Shown in pieces: positions 36,930 to 47,640 of a stretch of 64,000 nucleotides of DNA. The position numbers were made by a program, and so were the translations under genes. The notes below the pieces were generated by a model. The model searched no databases. It worked only from the letters and a program-made list of their open reading frames with translations, and was not told where the DNA came from. Source of the DNA: Fremontodendron californicum (taxonomy: Eukaryota; Streptophyta; Magnoliopsida; Malvales; Malvaceae); NCBI GenBank assembly GCA_030761205.1, contig JAULJL010000005.1, forward strand, positions 10,751,501 to 10,815,500, written 5' to 3'. The stretch's first letter is position 1, and every line of letters begins with the position of its first letter.

Positions 36930-37535
36930 TCAAAATATTCAGTATCGTACCAGTAGACGTATCATTTTTTTTTGATATTGGTATGTACTGGTATCTATAT
37001 GTTTCAGCGTACCGTTTCGGATTTACCGATATTTTATATATATATATATATTTATAAAGCTCATTTCCAAGTTTTTTAATAACAAATATATTATATACAT
37101 GTACAAATACATCTCAATCACATAAAATTTTAAATATTTAATATCTAAAATTTTTATCATAAATAAATAAAATAAATATTAAAAAATATATAGTAAATTA
37201 TTATTAATTAGATTCAATGACCTAATTTAATAAATATATATTTTTAATGAAATTATCAAAAAGTATTAGGAATTGGATAAAAAAATCAAGTAAATTTTTT
37301 TTTTAAATAAATAAAAAAATCAAAACTTTGTACCAATCAATACAGATTGGTATATATCGGTATAGGTTGGTACAAACAGATACAAGTCAGTACAAACAAA
37401 TACAAGTCGGTATAGATTGGTAAAAAAACCAAAACAACACGATATTAATATCATTTCATTTTTCTTCAAAACTGATACGTACCAACCAATACAATTGATA
37501 CCGATACGTTACCAACTATCATACATATGATACTT
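36930..37535. mobile_element. MITE-like repeat with GTACCAGT...ACCGATACG ends
   Basis: ATCGTACCAGTAGACGTATC on the left is mirrored by GATACGT(A)CCAACCAATAC and GATACCGATACG on the right. A short tandem series of GGTATAG/GGTACAAACA words lies at 37360-37430. No ORF. Confidence 0.5.
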
Positions 37536-37863
37536 GTTCTTTTACATTTATCAATTGCCATAGTCAACTATTTTACATGAGTTACTGAAAACTTGAATAC
37601 AACTAGTGCAATGTATAAGGATATTTGTGTGTGTTTTTTTTAGCTATTAAATTTAAAATGAATGAAACAGTTTTTTGTTATGAATGAGGCCAAGACATAA
37701 GAGAAATTACGAAATAAGAATTTACAAGTATTTGGCAATCTAATTTTGTAGAGAACTCGTCTATTAAAAGATGAGGATCGAATTAAATCTCGAATTCAAA
37801 TTAACATTTTTAAATATAAAGATTAAGGTACAAAAATAAAAATAAAAGCAATATTTTAAGTCT

Positions 37864-38192
37864 TAAAGTTGCGTTTGAAATTTTGAATTTCAAAAAATAG
37901 ATTTGAATTTCAAAAAATAAATTAAATTGTGTAATGAAACATATGTAAATATAATATTTATGATTATTTTTCAAATTCACGAATTTATTGGATACCTATT
38001 TAGTGATGAATTTGAAATACCTATAGATATTTGTAAATTTTAAAATTCATGTTTTTTTATTTTTTCAAATAAATAATCATATTGAATCTTAATTAATATA
38101 TACATAATTTACGTATTTTATTCTCACAATTTATATAATAAATAAAATTCAAATTTAAATTTTTAAATTTATATTTTCAAACATAGCATTAT
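37864..38192. mobile_element. MITE-like foldback
   Basis: Left end GTTGCGTTTGAAATTTTGAA is matched inverted by AAATTTATATTTTCAAACAT at the right, around an AT-rich core. Confidence 0.45.
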
Positions 38193-38479
38193 TCATTTTT
38201 TTTTTTAAAATCCAGTTAACTAGATTTCAATTTCATTATGCAAATAAGTTAAAGGCTTTACTCCAATATCCAAAGTTACTAAAAGCCTCTAGCTGATCAA
38301 GTGCTAACTTCCAAATATTGTTTGGCTCCAGTTGAAAGATTCGACAACAATCCCTGGATGCCTGTCTCAGGCTATAAATAAGCTATATTAATGCCTTTTT
38401 AGACATGATTTTTTTAGCAATAATTGATTTTATCCTTAAAACTTGCATGTGGTTTTGTGGTTAAGGTAAATTCCATCAA

Positions 38480-38715
38480 GTATGAGTAGATCTAGCAATA
38501 TTAAATACGATATAAACACAACATGAAAAATAATTAAAACACGTAAAAAATACGACGGGACACAAAAAATAACATGAGTATGACACGAATAAACGAATGT
38601 CTCAAATTTTATATAATATGAATTATTAATGTATCAAAATTTATATAATATAAAATATCTTAAACACGATTATAAAATAATAAAATATACGAACATAATA
38701 CAAATACACGAATTG
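38480..38715. repeat. Diverged copy of the CGTGT-rich short element
   Basis: AGATCTAGCAATATTAAA at the left and GAATTGCAAG at the right, with an interior of AACACAACATGAAAAATAAT and ACACGAATAAACGAATG words, matching the inverse of 22449-22671. Confidence 0.5.
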
Positions 38716-39728
38716 CAAGTTTTAGGAATGAGTTAGTTAGTTGGAGAGTTAATAAATAGAGATTAGAACAATGCAGAGCCCATTGTGATCACTAATTCAG
38801 TATATTTGAGAAGTTGTAAAATTACAAGATGTTAAAGTTTCCCTGATCAATCATAAACAGAAAATTAAGCCACTCAAAGGATTTCTAAAATGATTGAGAG
38901 AGAGAGACATGATATAATTTATATATAGCCAAAAGGCAAAATCTATTTTCCATTGCACTTTAGCAGATGTCATCCTCTTTGAGCTCACTAAAAAAAAAAA
39001 AAAAACAGTATCAGAGTTTTTTAACAAAAAAAAAAAAAAAACTCTTGAGAAGTAGCACTAATCCAACATAGAGATGCCAAATGGCCTTATTAATATTGAT
39101 AGAAAATAATATAGAAGAGGGATCCATCTACGTTAATGTAAAATTAAATTAATTTTATACATTTTTATAACTTTTTACATAATTTATATTTTAATAAATC
39201 GACCGTCATATTTTATGTTATATTCACGTAAATCATGCACGTCGAGTTTTGAGTAGATTAAAAATGTTTAATTATTTGTTCGATGTAAAAAACTTTCAAC
39301 TGTTAAATATATATTGAAAAAGACAGTATTCTCGATCGATATGATAAAGATATCGGATCGATTCGAAACTTTACGTGCATAACGAGTACAATTATATTTC
39401 GAAAACCAACTTTGATTTATTAAAATATTAATCATATAAAAAATTATAAAAATATATAAAATTAATTTAATTTTATATTAATGTAAGTCTATCTCTCCAT
39501 CCCTTTTATATATATATAAACTCTTGGTAATGTAACTCAGAATAACCCCACCCCGTCTGTATGTACATTGAATGGTGAAAAGAAGTGACTAAATCATATC
39601 ATATAAAGAGAAAAAGTACATATCAAATGGGTTGGAATCTAGTATTTTACATCAAAAGGTTTTGGAAATATTGTCCCTATTCTATCATCATCTTGAGGGA
39701 GATTCAGATTAGACTCTCTATATATGCT
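38716..39728. other. Region downstream (3') of F-box gene 1
   Basis: Two poly-A tracts near 38990 and 39032. Homology with the second F-box locus begins at about 39590. Nothing else recognised. Confidence 0.45.
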
Positions 39729-40832
39729 TTAATTGCCATCTTCCTCGAGGGAGACTAAACTCTCTATGTAAGTGAGAGCAGCAATAAAGGGTACACTTTG
39801 ACTGAAGTCAACAACTTTCTTAGATTCTTCATTATCAGGGTAATACACCGTTAGCCCTTTAGTATGGTTCAAAAGCAACTCAGCATTCACCCCAAATCCT
39901 AAAAAATGTTTGGGTTCGTTAAATCCTGAGGGGAATGTAATAGCATGAAGTCTAGTCCATGATTCTTCGACACCGTATTCCTTCATCACCCATATTTCAT
40001 AAGATTTGCAATCGAAAGAATGAACCACACAAAGCGAATCTCGAATAACATCGATCCTCACATTCCGACATTCTTCAACAGCGAAACAACCTGGCGATGG
40101 AAAAAGCTGGAATACTTCACTGCTAGCATCAAAGCGAATCAATGATCTCTTCTTTTTTTGAAATCCCGACCAATGAATAGCCCCATTCAGAAAAGCCCGA
40201 TGTTCCCAATTGTTAAAACGAAAATCCAGCGCCTCAACTTTTCTCCAATAATTCATTCCTAACGTGTACACTTCAGCAAAGTCGCCATAGCCCTGCCCTT
40301 TTTCATTGTCATAGTCAACTACACCTACCCTGACAACCTTATAATCATTATTTATAGAATCATAACAAAACCCTAACGTAGTAGTCAAGAAATCGAGACT
40401 TTCTGAGAAAGTTGATTGAGGGATAATCTTATACTGTTTAAGAAAGGGGTTACAGATAATACTCCTGGGACCATGAAGAAAATCAAAATCATGTAAACAA
40501 ACCAAGCCATTACAAGAACCAATAACTTTGAAGCACCAAGGATCTGATTCAAAGGGTGTTTTAAGGTCTAAACAGACATCAAAGGTGCAATTGTTAAGTA
40601 ACCTGAACCTGAGGTTTTGAGAATCAGGGTCCTGGTGGTACTTGACCAAGATGAAGCCGTCTTTATTGTTGGGATTCTTCAGGTGGGTGGTGATAAAATA
40701 GGATGATTTCAAGAGAGAATTCCAGGATTTATGTACGCACCTTAAACGTAAAAGAGATTTTAGTGGAAGTCTTGAGAGGATATCACTCACTAAATCTTCT
40801 GGTAGATCGCCAGCAGCCATCGTTGCACGCAA
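39729..40832 (-). CDS. F-box protein with F-box-associated (FBA) domain, copy 1
   Basis: Single-exon ORF of 367 aa. The F-box is at about residues 8-48 (DLPEDLVSDILSRLPLKSLL, RCVHKSWNSLL). A beta-rich FBA-type region of roughly 100-340 contains SCNGLVCLHD, the conserved CNPFLKQYK and GFCYDSINNDYKVVRV, AEVYTLGMNYWR, FLNGAIHWSG and SYEIWVMKEYGVEESW. This is the standard layout of plant SCF substrate receptors: the F-box binds SKP1/ASK and the FBA region binds the target for ubiquitination. The substrate is unknown. A TATA-like TATATAAATA lies at about 40869 just upstream (minus strand). A second ATG (MAAGDL) could be used. The paralogue at 58344-59462 is about 80% identical by eye, and this copy has a shorter, different C-terminus (LEEDGN). 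Confidence 0.93.
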   Translation of the reverse strand: MRATMAAGDLPEDLVSDILSRLPLKSLLRLRCVHKSWNSLLKSSYFITTHLKNPNNKDGFILVKYHQDPDSQNLRFRLLNNCTFDVCLDLKTPFESDPWCFKVIGSCNGLVCLHDFDFLHGPRSIICNPFLKQYKIIPQSTFSESLDFLTTTLGFCYDSINNDYKVVRVGVVDYDNEKGQGYGDFAEVYTLGMNYWRKVEALDFRFNNWEHRAFLNGAIHWSGFQKKKRSLIRFDASSEVFQLFPSPGCFAVEECRNVRIDVIRDSLCVVHSFDCKSYEIWVMKEYGVEESWTRLHAITFPSGFNEPKHFLGFGVNAELLLNHTKGLTVYYPDNEESKKVVDFSQSVPFIAALTYIESLVSLEEDGN

Positions 40833-41437
40833 GAAGTATTACGAACTCAAAGAGAGATTTAATTCTATATAAATATATATTTTCGAATCACAAAGAGAGA
40901 TGGCTTTTATATATATACTATATACGTCTCAACCCTAAATCTAATGGGAAAGGGAAACCCTTTCATGATCGTCTTGTGATTCCTTTTGGAAATCAAGGTC
41001 AATTTAATCGGTTGGTTAATTAATTATTAATTTGTTAAAAGTTGGGAACTTGTATTGCATCAGTTAAAAGATTTTTGCTTAGCCTGCACTTCTGTATTTT
41101 TTTTATATATATTTTTATCGGTATTTATTGTTATGCGTATCACACATAATATTTTATTTATTTTTAAATATATATGTTTATATTTTATAATTAAATAAAT
41201 AAAATTAATAAAGTGTATATTAACTGTAATTTGTATGTGAAGTTTATTCTATTGTACAAGTTATATTAAATTGTTATAATTTTTTTAATGTTAATGTAAA
41301 ATTAATATTATAAAGATAAAAAAATTTCAATTTTAACCTTTTTTTATTATAGAATTTTGAAGATAAAATAATTCAATACAAACTGTTATTTATTTATTAT
41401 CAAATAAATTTATTTAGCAAAAGTATTTAATTAAATT
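40833..41437. promoter_or_regulatory. Upstream region of F-box gene 1, shared with gene 2
   Basis: Bases next to the start (AAGTATTACGAACTCAAAGA, GAATCACAAAGAGAGATGGC, CTAAATCTAATGGGAAAGG) match 59463-59650 closely, so the promoter was duplicated with the gene. Homology continues, with gaps, to about 41730. Confidence 0.6.
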
Positions 41438-41454
41438 AAACTTCTTACTTTATT

Positions 41455-41586
41455 TTTTTTATACAAAGGAGATCACAACCTGAGAATAGAGAAAGGGTTG
41501 TAGATGCTGAAATTTGAACTTCAGATATGTTGAATGCCACCTTTTAAAAATTGCTGCATGAACCAACTGAGTTAAGTTTCGCATTC
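41455..41586 (-). mobile_element. SINE inserted after the F-box duplication
   Basis: Flanked by a 17-bp direct repeat with one mismatch (AAACTTCTTACTTTATT 41438-41454, AAACTTCTTATTTTATT 41587-41603). On the minus strand the head reads CTTAACTCAGTTGGTTCATG (A-box-like), then GAAGTTCAAATTTC (B-box-like); the tail ends TTTGTATAAAAAAAA. The paralogous locus has an empty site at about 60078-60095 (TAATCTTCTTATTTTATTCA), so the insertion is younger than the duplication. Confidence 0.88.
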
Positions 41587-42573
41587 AAACTTCTTATTTT
41601 ATTAATAAATTCATTTAACAAAAGCATTTTAATGGAATTAAACTTTTTACTTATAAATTAGATAAATCTTTTAAATAATAAAAAGTATTTACAATAGCAA
41701 TTGAGAAATATAATGAACAATAGTGACCATTTTCGAAGTTTAAAAGATTCTCTATATTTGTGCTTTTATATACTAGTTTTTTGTCATTAATTACATACAT
41801 TGTATGCGAATATTTTATTTTTAATAATAATAATATACATTTAGAATATAATTACATATATTTTATATAAAATTCAAATTAAAATAAAATTTATATTTAT
41901 AAATCGAATAAGTCTTATTAATCAAATAAATTCATTTAACACTACAAAATTTATAGACATTAGAGACGATTGAAATCGTTTCCAAAAGTTAGAAAACCGT
42001 TCCCAAAAATTTTAGATACGATTTAGGTCGTCTCCAACAGTCATCCTTTAAATCCATATTTCTTAAAAGTTTTGAGAACGAACTTCACAAATCGTCCCTA
42101 TAATTAAGGACGACATTCGTCCCCAAAACTTTGGGGACGAAAATCATCCTAAACTCATAAAAAATGTAAAAACTTTTTAGAGACGTTTTTCATCTCTAAA
42201 TTAATATTCTTTAAGGATGACAGACGTCTCCATACTGAATTTTGGGGACGATAAACGTCCCCAAAAATGAAAGTGATTAAACATAAAAATTTATTTTTAA
42301 GGACGATGGACGTCGCAAAATATAAGTAATTGAAATGAGATTTATTAAAAAGGATTATTATTTGAAATCTAATAATAAAATTCATAAAGAAGAAAAATAA
42401 TTATTTTCATTTAAAATAATAAGATAATAAACATAAACTAAAATCCATAAAAACTACAATATTAAATTCTATTAAAATTTAAAATATTATTACAAGAATT
42501 GACAACAGTTTTTCTAACTTGGTTCAACAAGCAATTCGATTTTACTGAATGTCAAAGTGAAACAGGAAGCAAA

Positions 42574-42840
42574 TTAAGCCATAACAAAGCAAACGAGTTT
42601 GCAGGTAAAAGCTTTTATTACACATGCTTGTATGACTTGAGAGTCCAGTTCAGCCCCACTTGTTGTCTGTTGGTCACCTAAATCCATCTTTCCCCTGCCG
42701 AAAGTGAGCCAGCCTGGAACATTTTCAACCACCATGAACACCCCAAAACAAGCAATAGTTAAACTAATTTTTATATATAGAGAAAAGAAAAAGAAAACTA
42801 ATTTTTCATTGAAAACAAGCAATGGTTCTGGGTTAGTCAT
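42574..42840 (-). other. Possible captured exon of unknown origin inside the CACTA element
   Basis: A minus-strand ORF contains VVENVPGWLTFGRGKMDLGD, less AT-rich than its surroundings and protein-like, next to the VPS35 pieces. I do not recognise it, and it does not match the VPS35 C-terminus as I know it. It may be a second captured fragment or chance. Confidence 0.3.
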
Positions 42841-43749
42841 TCTCAGGCCAGGCTCTAAATGTCGTGAACTATAAAATGATTCAAGTTAGATGGGAAAAAG
42901 GAGTAAGAAACATGCATATAACTAAAGGAATTAACATATACCTACATATATGTTTTTGGTTATAATAATTGAAAGGATTGCCCTTGTTTAGAATTAGTAT
43001 ATATAAGCTCAGTACTGATCATACATATTTCAACCCTAATCAATCGATCACCATTGCAATTGCGGAAATCATGAATTTAATGGATTTTGACAAAAAGTTG
43101 TGATATTAGTGATCATGCAAATCTTGCTCCATACAGTTTCATAAGCAAGAAAATCATGTAAACAACTACCCCTAGATAGATTAATCCTTTGTGCTGCAAT
43201 GGTTAAAACATATTTCTAAGTCCCAACTCTTCTTTAACTTTATTCAAACTCACAATCACACTCATCACAACCTACAAGTTTTAAAAGATGCTTGTAGTAC
43301 GAATTATACCATTACCAACAACCAACTTGATGCAAGCTAAAATTGGCAGTGTATCAGCATAACTGCAAAATTATCCATTGCAATATATGAGGTCTAACCA
43401 CCATGTACCTCAGCACACTGCAAATACAACTCTAGTGCCAACTCAAGGGCCGAAACATTAGAGAGAGTTTCAACGGTCTGAAATCAGAAGCTACCAACGT
43501 TACAAAAATGCTAAAAGTGTGCAGGGTAAAACTTGAAAGAGGATAGACATGAGGGCCCTTTAAATATACAGTTCTTTTTAACACATTTCATAAACTGAAA
43601 ACCAAATGCACCATGATCAGAAATTATATCTATTCATGCTTCAACACCAATCATATAGGCCATATACTATAACCAACAAGGCAATAACCAAGCTGGCAGG
43701 ACAGTCTGACCACAGTACAAACATAGAGAAGATGCCTTACCTGATTCAA

Positions 43750-45130
43750 AAGCTGGAATATTTTTGTTGGCGTGGTTGATTCCTCCTCTCCAAAAGGATT
43801 TTCCTCTTGGCCTTGTAGTTGCCAGACCATGGACCATCAATCTAGGTTAGTATTGAGCTAGCTCATCTTTACATTAGATATTTGAGACAACAGAGTGCTT
43901 GATGATTAGCAAGCAAAAGTTACATATCATAAGCTCCAAGATAGAACAGAGGAGTTAGAATAAGTGCATTTGTGGGTATGCACAAAAGTAAACCAACCTG
44001 TTCAAGGACTCGGGGAAGAACAGTATCTTCGTACATGAAGATTCTTCCCGACCTAAATCAACGAGAAAGAGGGGGAGAGGCAAAACCTTTCGTAAGCATA
44101 CTTCAAACTGGTACACAACATTATCGAAGTGAAATTTACCAGTTGTGAGTCACAGATATTACAAGATCGCATAGCTCGCTCCTCTCTTTCTCCCGTTTCT
44201 ATTTTTCTCGGGCAGCCTCCTGCAGACCAAAAAGCCCGACAGCAAGCCTCAACTCAAGATCAGGTAAGAGTATGAATGACTGACAAGCACTATAATACCT
44301 ACATGACCAGAAATCATGCTCTCATGATATAGTTTTACCTCCATGACATGCTAATAGTACATATATCTAGGTTGACAAAAATTTCCCTAATTACCATACA
44401 TCATCTCACAAAAAAGCTGCTCTATGTCCACTGCATACACTATCTGAAATCAATTCCACAAGAATATAACAGCCTACAGCCAATTGATACACTTGCTGAA
44501 GTGAGCAAGCACACATGAAACAGTTTGAATGTGATTTGTGCTTACACTCTAGGCAATATATTGCCAACATGCTGCACGAGCTCATACAGATTGATTATAG
44601 AGCAACCACGCCTTGTCTCTTCCTTAAAAACATCTCCAGCTTCCTCAATTCATCAAATGCTGGCATAACTGAATCATCAACCCCAAATTCAAAAGACATA
44701 ATTCACATCCAAATCAAAATCGCAGTTGAAAACAAAATCCATCCATCAATTTATGAATCTAATACAAAATCGAGATTAGATCAGGAGAGAAGAGCTAACA
44801 TAGTTCGTAGTATTTGTGAGGGGAAAGCCTTGAGGTTCCATTCTCTGATGACATCTGAGTAGAATACTTCAAAGCATCTCTGAGACTGTTCGAATCCTAA
44901 CAAAATCACAAATAATCAAACATCGTAAGCCAAAATTTCACTCTCTGTGCAAAAGTAGGGTTTCTGTGTTCAAATTAAGCAACAATTTCAAAACGAGTAA
45001 AGATTTTCCTTGATTATCTCTCAGTTTTCCTTCAACCAAGCAAGGCTTAACAAAGTAACGAGAAGAGAGTTACCAAAGAGCGATGCATGTAGAAAGCATT
45101 CTGTTGGAGGCCAGCGATCCTAACGGCGAG
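43750..45130 (-). pseudogene. VPS35: Captured VPS35 (retromer subunit) gene fragments
   Basis: Minus-strand segments fall in the order of plant VPS35: about 45075-45125 QQNAFYMHRSL, then a GT donor; 44800-44896 DSNSLRDALKYSTQM and SRLSPHKYYEL; 44560-44690 AFDELRKLEMF, a one-base loss, then EETRRGCSIINLYELVQHVG and NILPRV; about 44160-44215 REK, a stop, KRERERSEL; about 44010-44080 FMYEDTVLPRVLEQ; about 43760-43850 QGQEENPFGEESTTPTKIFQ and LLNQ. VPS35 is the core scaffold of the endosomal retromer. Here most of the coding sequence is missing and there are stops and frameshifts, while introns are retained, so this is DNA-level capture by the transposon and not a retrocopy. The plus-strand ORF at 44515-44862 is an antisense shadow. 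Confidence 0.85.
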
Positions 45131-45182
45131 CCTAATGCGTTCAAAATAATATATCTTAATTAAAATCTTGCCCTAATAATAA

Positions 45183-46730
45183 TCAATTATAAGTATAGTA
45201 ATTAGCAAGAGTCAAGTTCTCAGTGATTGAATTTTATTTTAAAAGTTGATAACAATAATAAAGAAAAAGGTTTTGAAATAATTAAAAGTAAAAAAAAAAA
45301 ACAAGATAAGTAAAAACCAAATAAATAAGAGAAAATCAAATATAAGAGAAGTATGATTAAAGTTTCATTTTTCACCACTAAATATTATTAAGAATCAAAT
45401 TCAGATCTATCAACATCAATTAACTATCAAAGTTAACAACCATAGATAACAACATCCTGTGTTACCCCAATCCTTCTTTAGTTCGTCCTTAAGCAGGACG
45501 AACGCCGCTACTTAATCTCTAACTATCAAATAACTTAAGATAAACATCATTAGATTCAAAATGATAGCAGCTTTATGATAAGAAAGATATGTTGATCTAA
45601 GTAACAAACACATAAACATGAATTCATTCAATTTATGTTATGTTTCACTTCATAATTTCTAAAAATCTAACATAATCATGAATTACAAATTGCTACTATT
45701 GAATAAGAAATCAAGACAATTACACGGATCAAGATTCTTAAACTAGCATTAGATAATTATCAAGATCTATCTAGTTTGCAACCTAAATAAATCAAGACAA
45801 TATCATGAACAATTATTGTAGAAGAACATAAAAAACTTTGATAAAAAACTAGTATCTGATAGAATCTGAAAATTAATTACATAACATGTCTAGGGCTTTG
45901 AAATCACCCTTAATCAAATAAAAGTTTAGCCTAACATAGGCATAGATAATATATACATAGAACTAAAAAGAAAAATAAAAGAATGGAGAAGAAAAAGAAT
46001 AATGATGATCCATTGAGTCTTCTCAAAAGATTATGATAGTCTCAAAAGGTAGTATTTATAGAGCTTTTTGATCTTAGAAACCCTTTCTTGCTCTTCAAGG
46101 AAGCTAGGAGTCCAAATATAGCAATTTTGGACTTTTCCTGCATTTTTTCGATTTTTTGCTATTTTTGGAGTCAGAAACTCGGCACCGCGGCCCCAACTTG
46201 CTGTCTTGTCCGCTTTTGCTTTCTAACTTCGGTTTCGCGACTGATGCACTGTCTTGCACTTCGTCGGCTGATTTGGATGACCATCCGTTATTCGATTTAG
46301 GTGTGTAAACTATCGTTGGAAAGTTATTCAAGTCAGCTTCAAAAGTCAAGAAGGAAGTTTTTTCAAATAATGTCTTTAACATAATGGTTTTCTTGCAAAA
46401 AGCTCCGGATGTCAGATCTGCCTGATCATCTAGAACTAAAAAATTGATTTTTTGACTTTCAAATCTTCTTCCATATTGTGATTATGATTTTGTAAGCTCT
46501 TTACCATCATTATTGACATCTTTTGACTTTCATTCTCCTTATTGTACCTAAAATTCAAAAACATAATATAAATAAACAAGATAAAGATCGAAAATATAAC
46601 AAAAACTAAAGGTAGAAAGACATAAAATGTAGCTTATTAGAGTCGTTTCTCTTCGTCTTCAATTCTGTCGGGGATTATTTTCATTGTCCCTATGGTCTTT
46701 GTCTTAGGGAAAATTACATATGCTTAAACT
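45183..46730 (-). repeat. LTR-type sequence C nested in the CACTA element
   Basis: Read on the minus strand it shares the layout of LTR A: AAACGACTCTAATAAGC, CATCCGGAGCTTTTTGCAAG, CTTCTTGACTTTTGAAGCTG, TTTCCAACG, then a GC-rich patch (GGGGCCGCGGTGCCGAG) and a long AT-rich 3' part. The ends are not precisely placed and no target duplication was resolved. The ORFs at 46088-46382 come from this LTR. Confidence 0.6.
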
Positions 46731-47240
46731 TATTGAGAGATTTTGATTTTAGGAAGGTTCTGAAAAATGAAGAAAATAATTTGATGAAAGAGAAAAATAT
46801 GAATAATTTGTTTTGAAAATGAAGAAAAAATAAATAAGGGAAAAGAAGAAGAAAAGAGTTTTGTAATTTTGGGCTTATAAATATTTTATTGCTCCTTTTA
46901 TTATTTATGAATTGTTTTCGTCCTTAAATCTTATCAATATCAATAATTGTGGACGATCTTTTAAAACATCCTTACTTCTCTTATATTTTCGTCCTTAAAT
47001 CTTATCAATAGGCTCAACTCTTTTTTTTTTTTACGGCCAATGTATATAATAGGCTCAACTAAAGGGAATTTTTGGTAATAGCGAGCTGAAGACTGACTCC
47101 ATTTTAAAAATTGGTTATTAATATATGAATCGGGGACGAAAATAAAAAACGTATTCAATACTATTAAATTCAAAATAGAGAGGACATTGTTTTTCGATCG
47201 TCCCCATAGCCCGTTCCTTAAACTCATTAATTTTGTAGTG

Positions 47241-47640
47241 TTATAATGAACATATTTAAGAAAATCAAAATTCTTATTTATAACATAAAATATTTAAAAT
47301 GAAAATTTAACATATATGAACATAAAATATTCATTTTTATCTGATCAAAAATTTTACAGATAATAATTATATAAAATATAAATAAATATTAAATAATTAT
47401 ATATTTATAGGGACAATGTTCAGGACATGCGCTTTGGTAAAGGAAAACTAAAAATTTTCTCTTGGGAGAAAAAGAAGTCGTTTGAAGGAGAAATTTGTTC
47501 CTTTATATTTTAGTCAAAGAATCTTCCCGCAATTTAAAAATCTTCTTCGGAATGACAAAAAACCGAAAAGTAAGATTTTGGAAGTCGCCATTGCCCATTG
47601 GTGAGGGCAAGGGAAGGCCCTGATTCCGCAGTGTTTTAGA
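47241..47640. other. Flank between the CACTA element and duplicated block A
   Basis: No gene recognised. A less AT-rich patch at 47580-47650 has no convincing ORF. Confidence 0.4.

Larger units (their letters stand above)
41940..47240. mobile_element. CACTA (En/Spm-type) element carrying captured gene pieces, 5.3 kb
   Basis: Ends CACTACAAAATT and AATTTTGTAGTG are perfect 12-bp TIRs. Subterminal regions hold many short repeats of the form GGGGACGA/TCGTCCCC (about 41960-42310 and 46910-47210), typical of CACTA elements. No transposase is seen, so it is non-autonomous. The interior carries VPS35 fragments and an LTR. The 3-bp flanks are TAA and TTA, not a clean direct duplication. Confidence 0.85.

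Noticed and set aside
44515..44862. Plus-strand ORF of 115 aa
   Set aside because: It is antisense to VPS35-derived exons, which explain the open frame.
46088..46382. ORFs on both strands
   Set aside because: Inside LTR C; no domain and no start context.
41937..47243. 3-bp target duplication of the CACTA element
   Set aside because: Flanks read TAA and TTA, which are inverse and not direct repeats, so I do not claim it.
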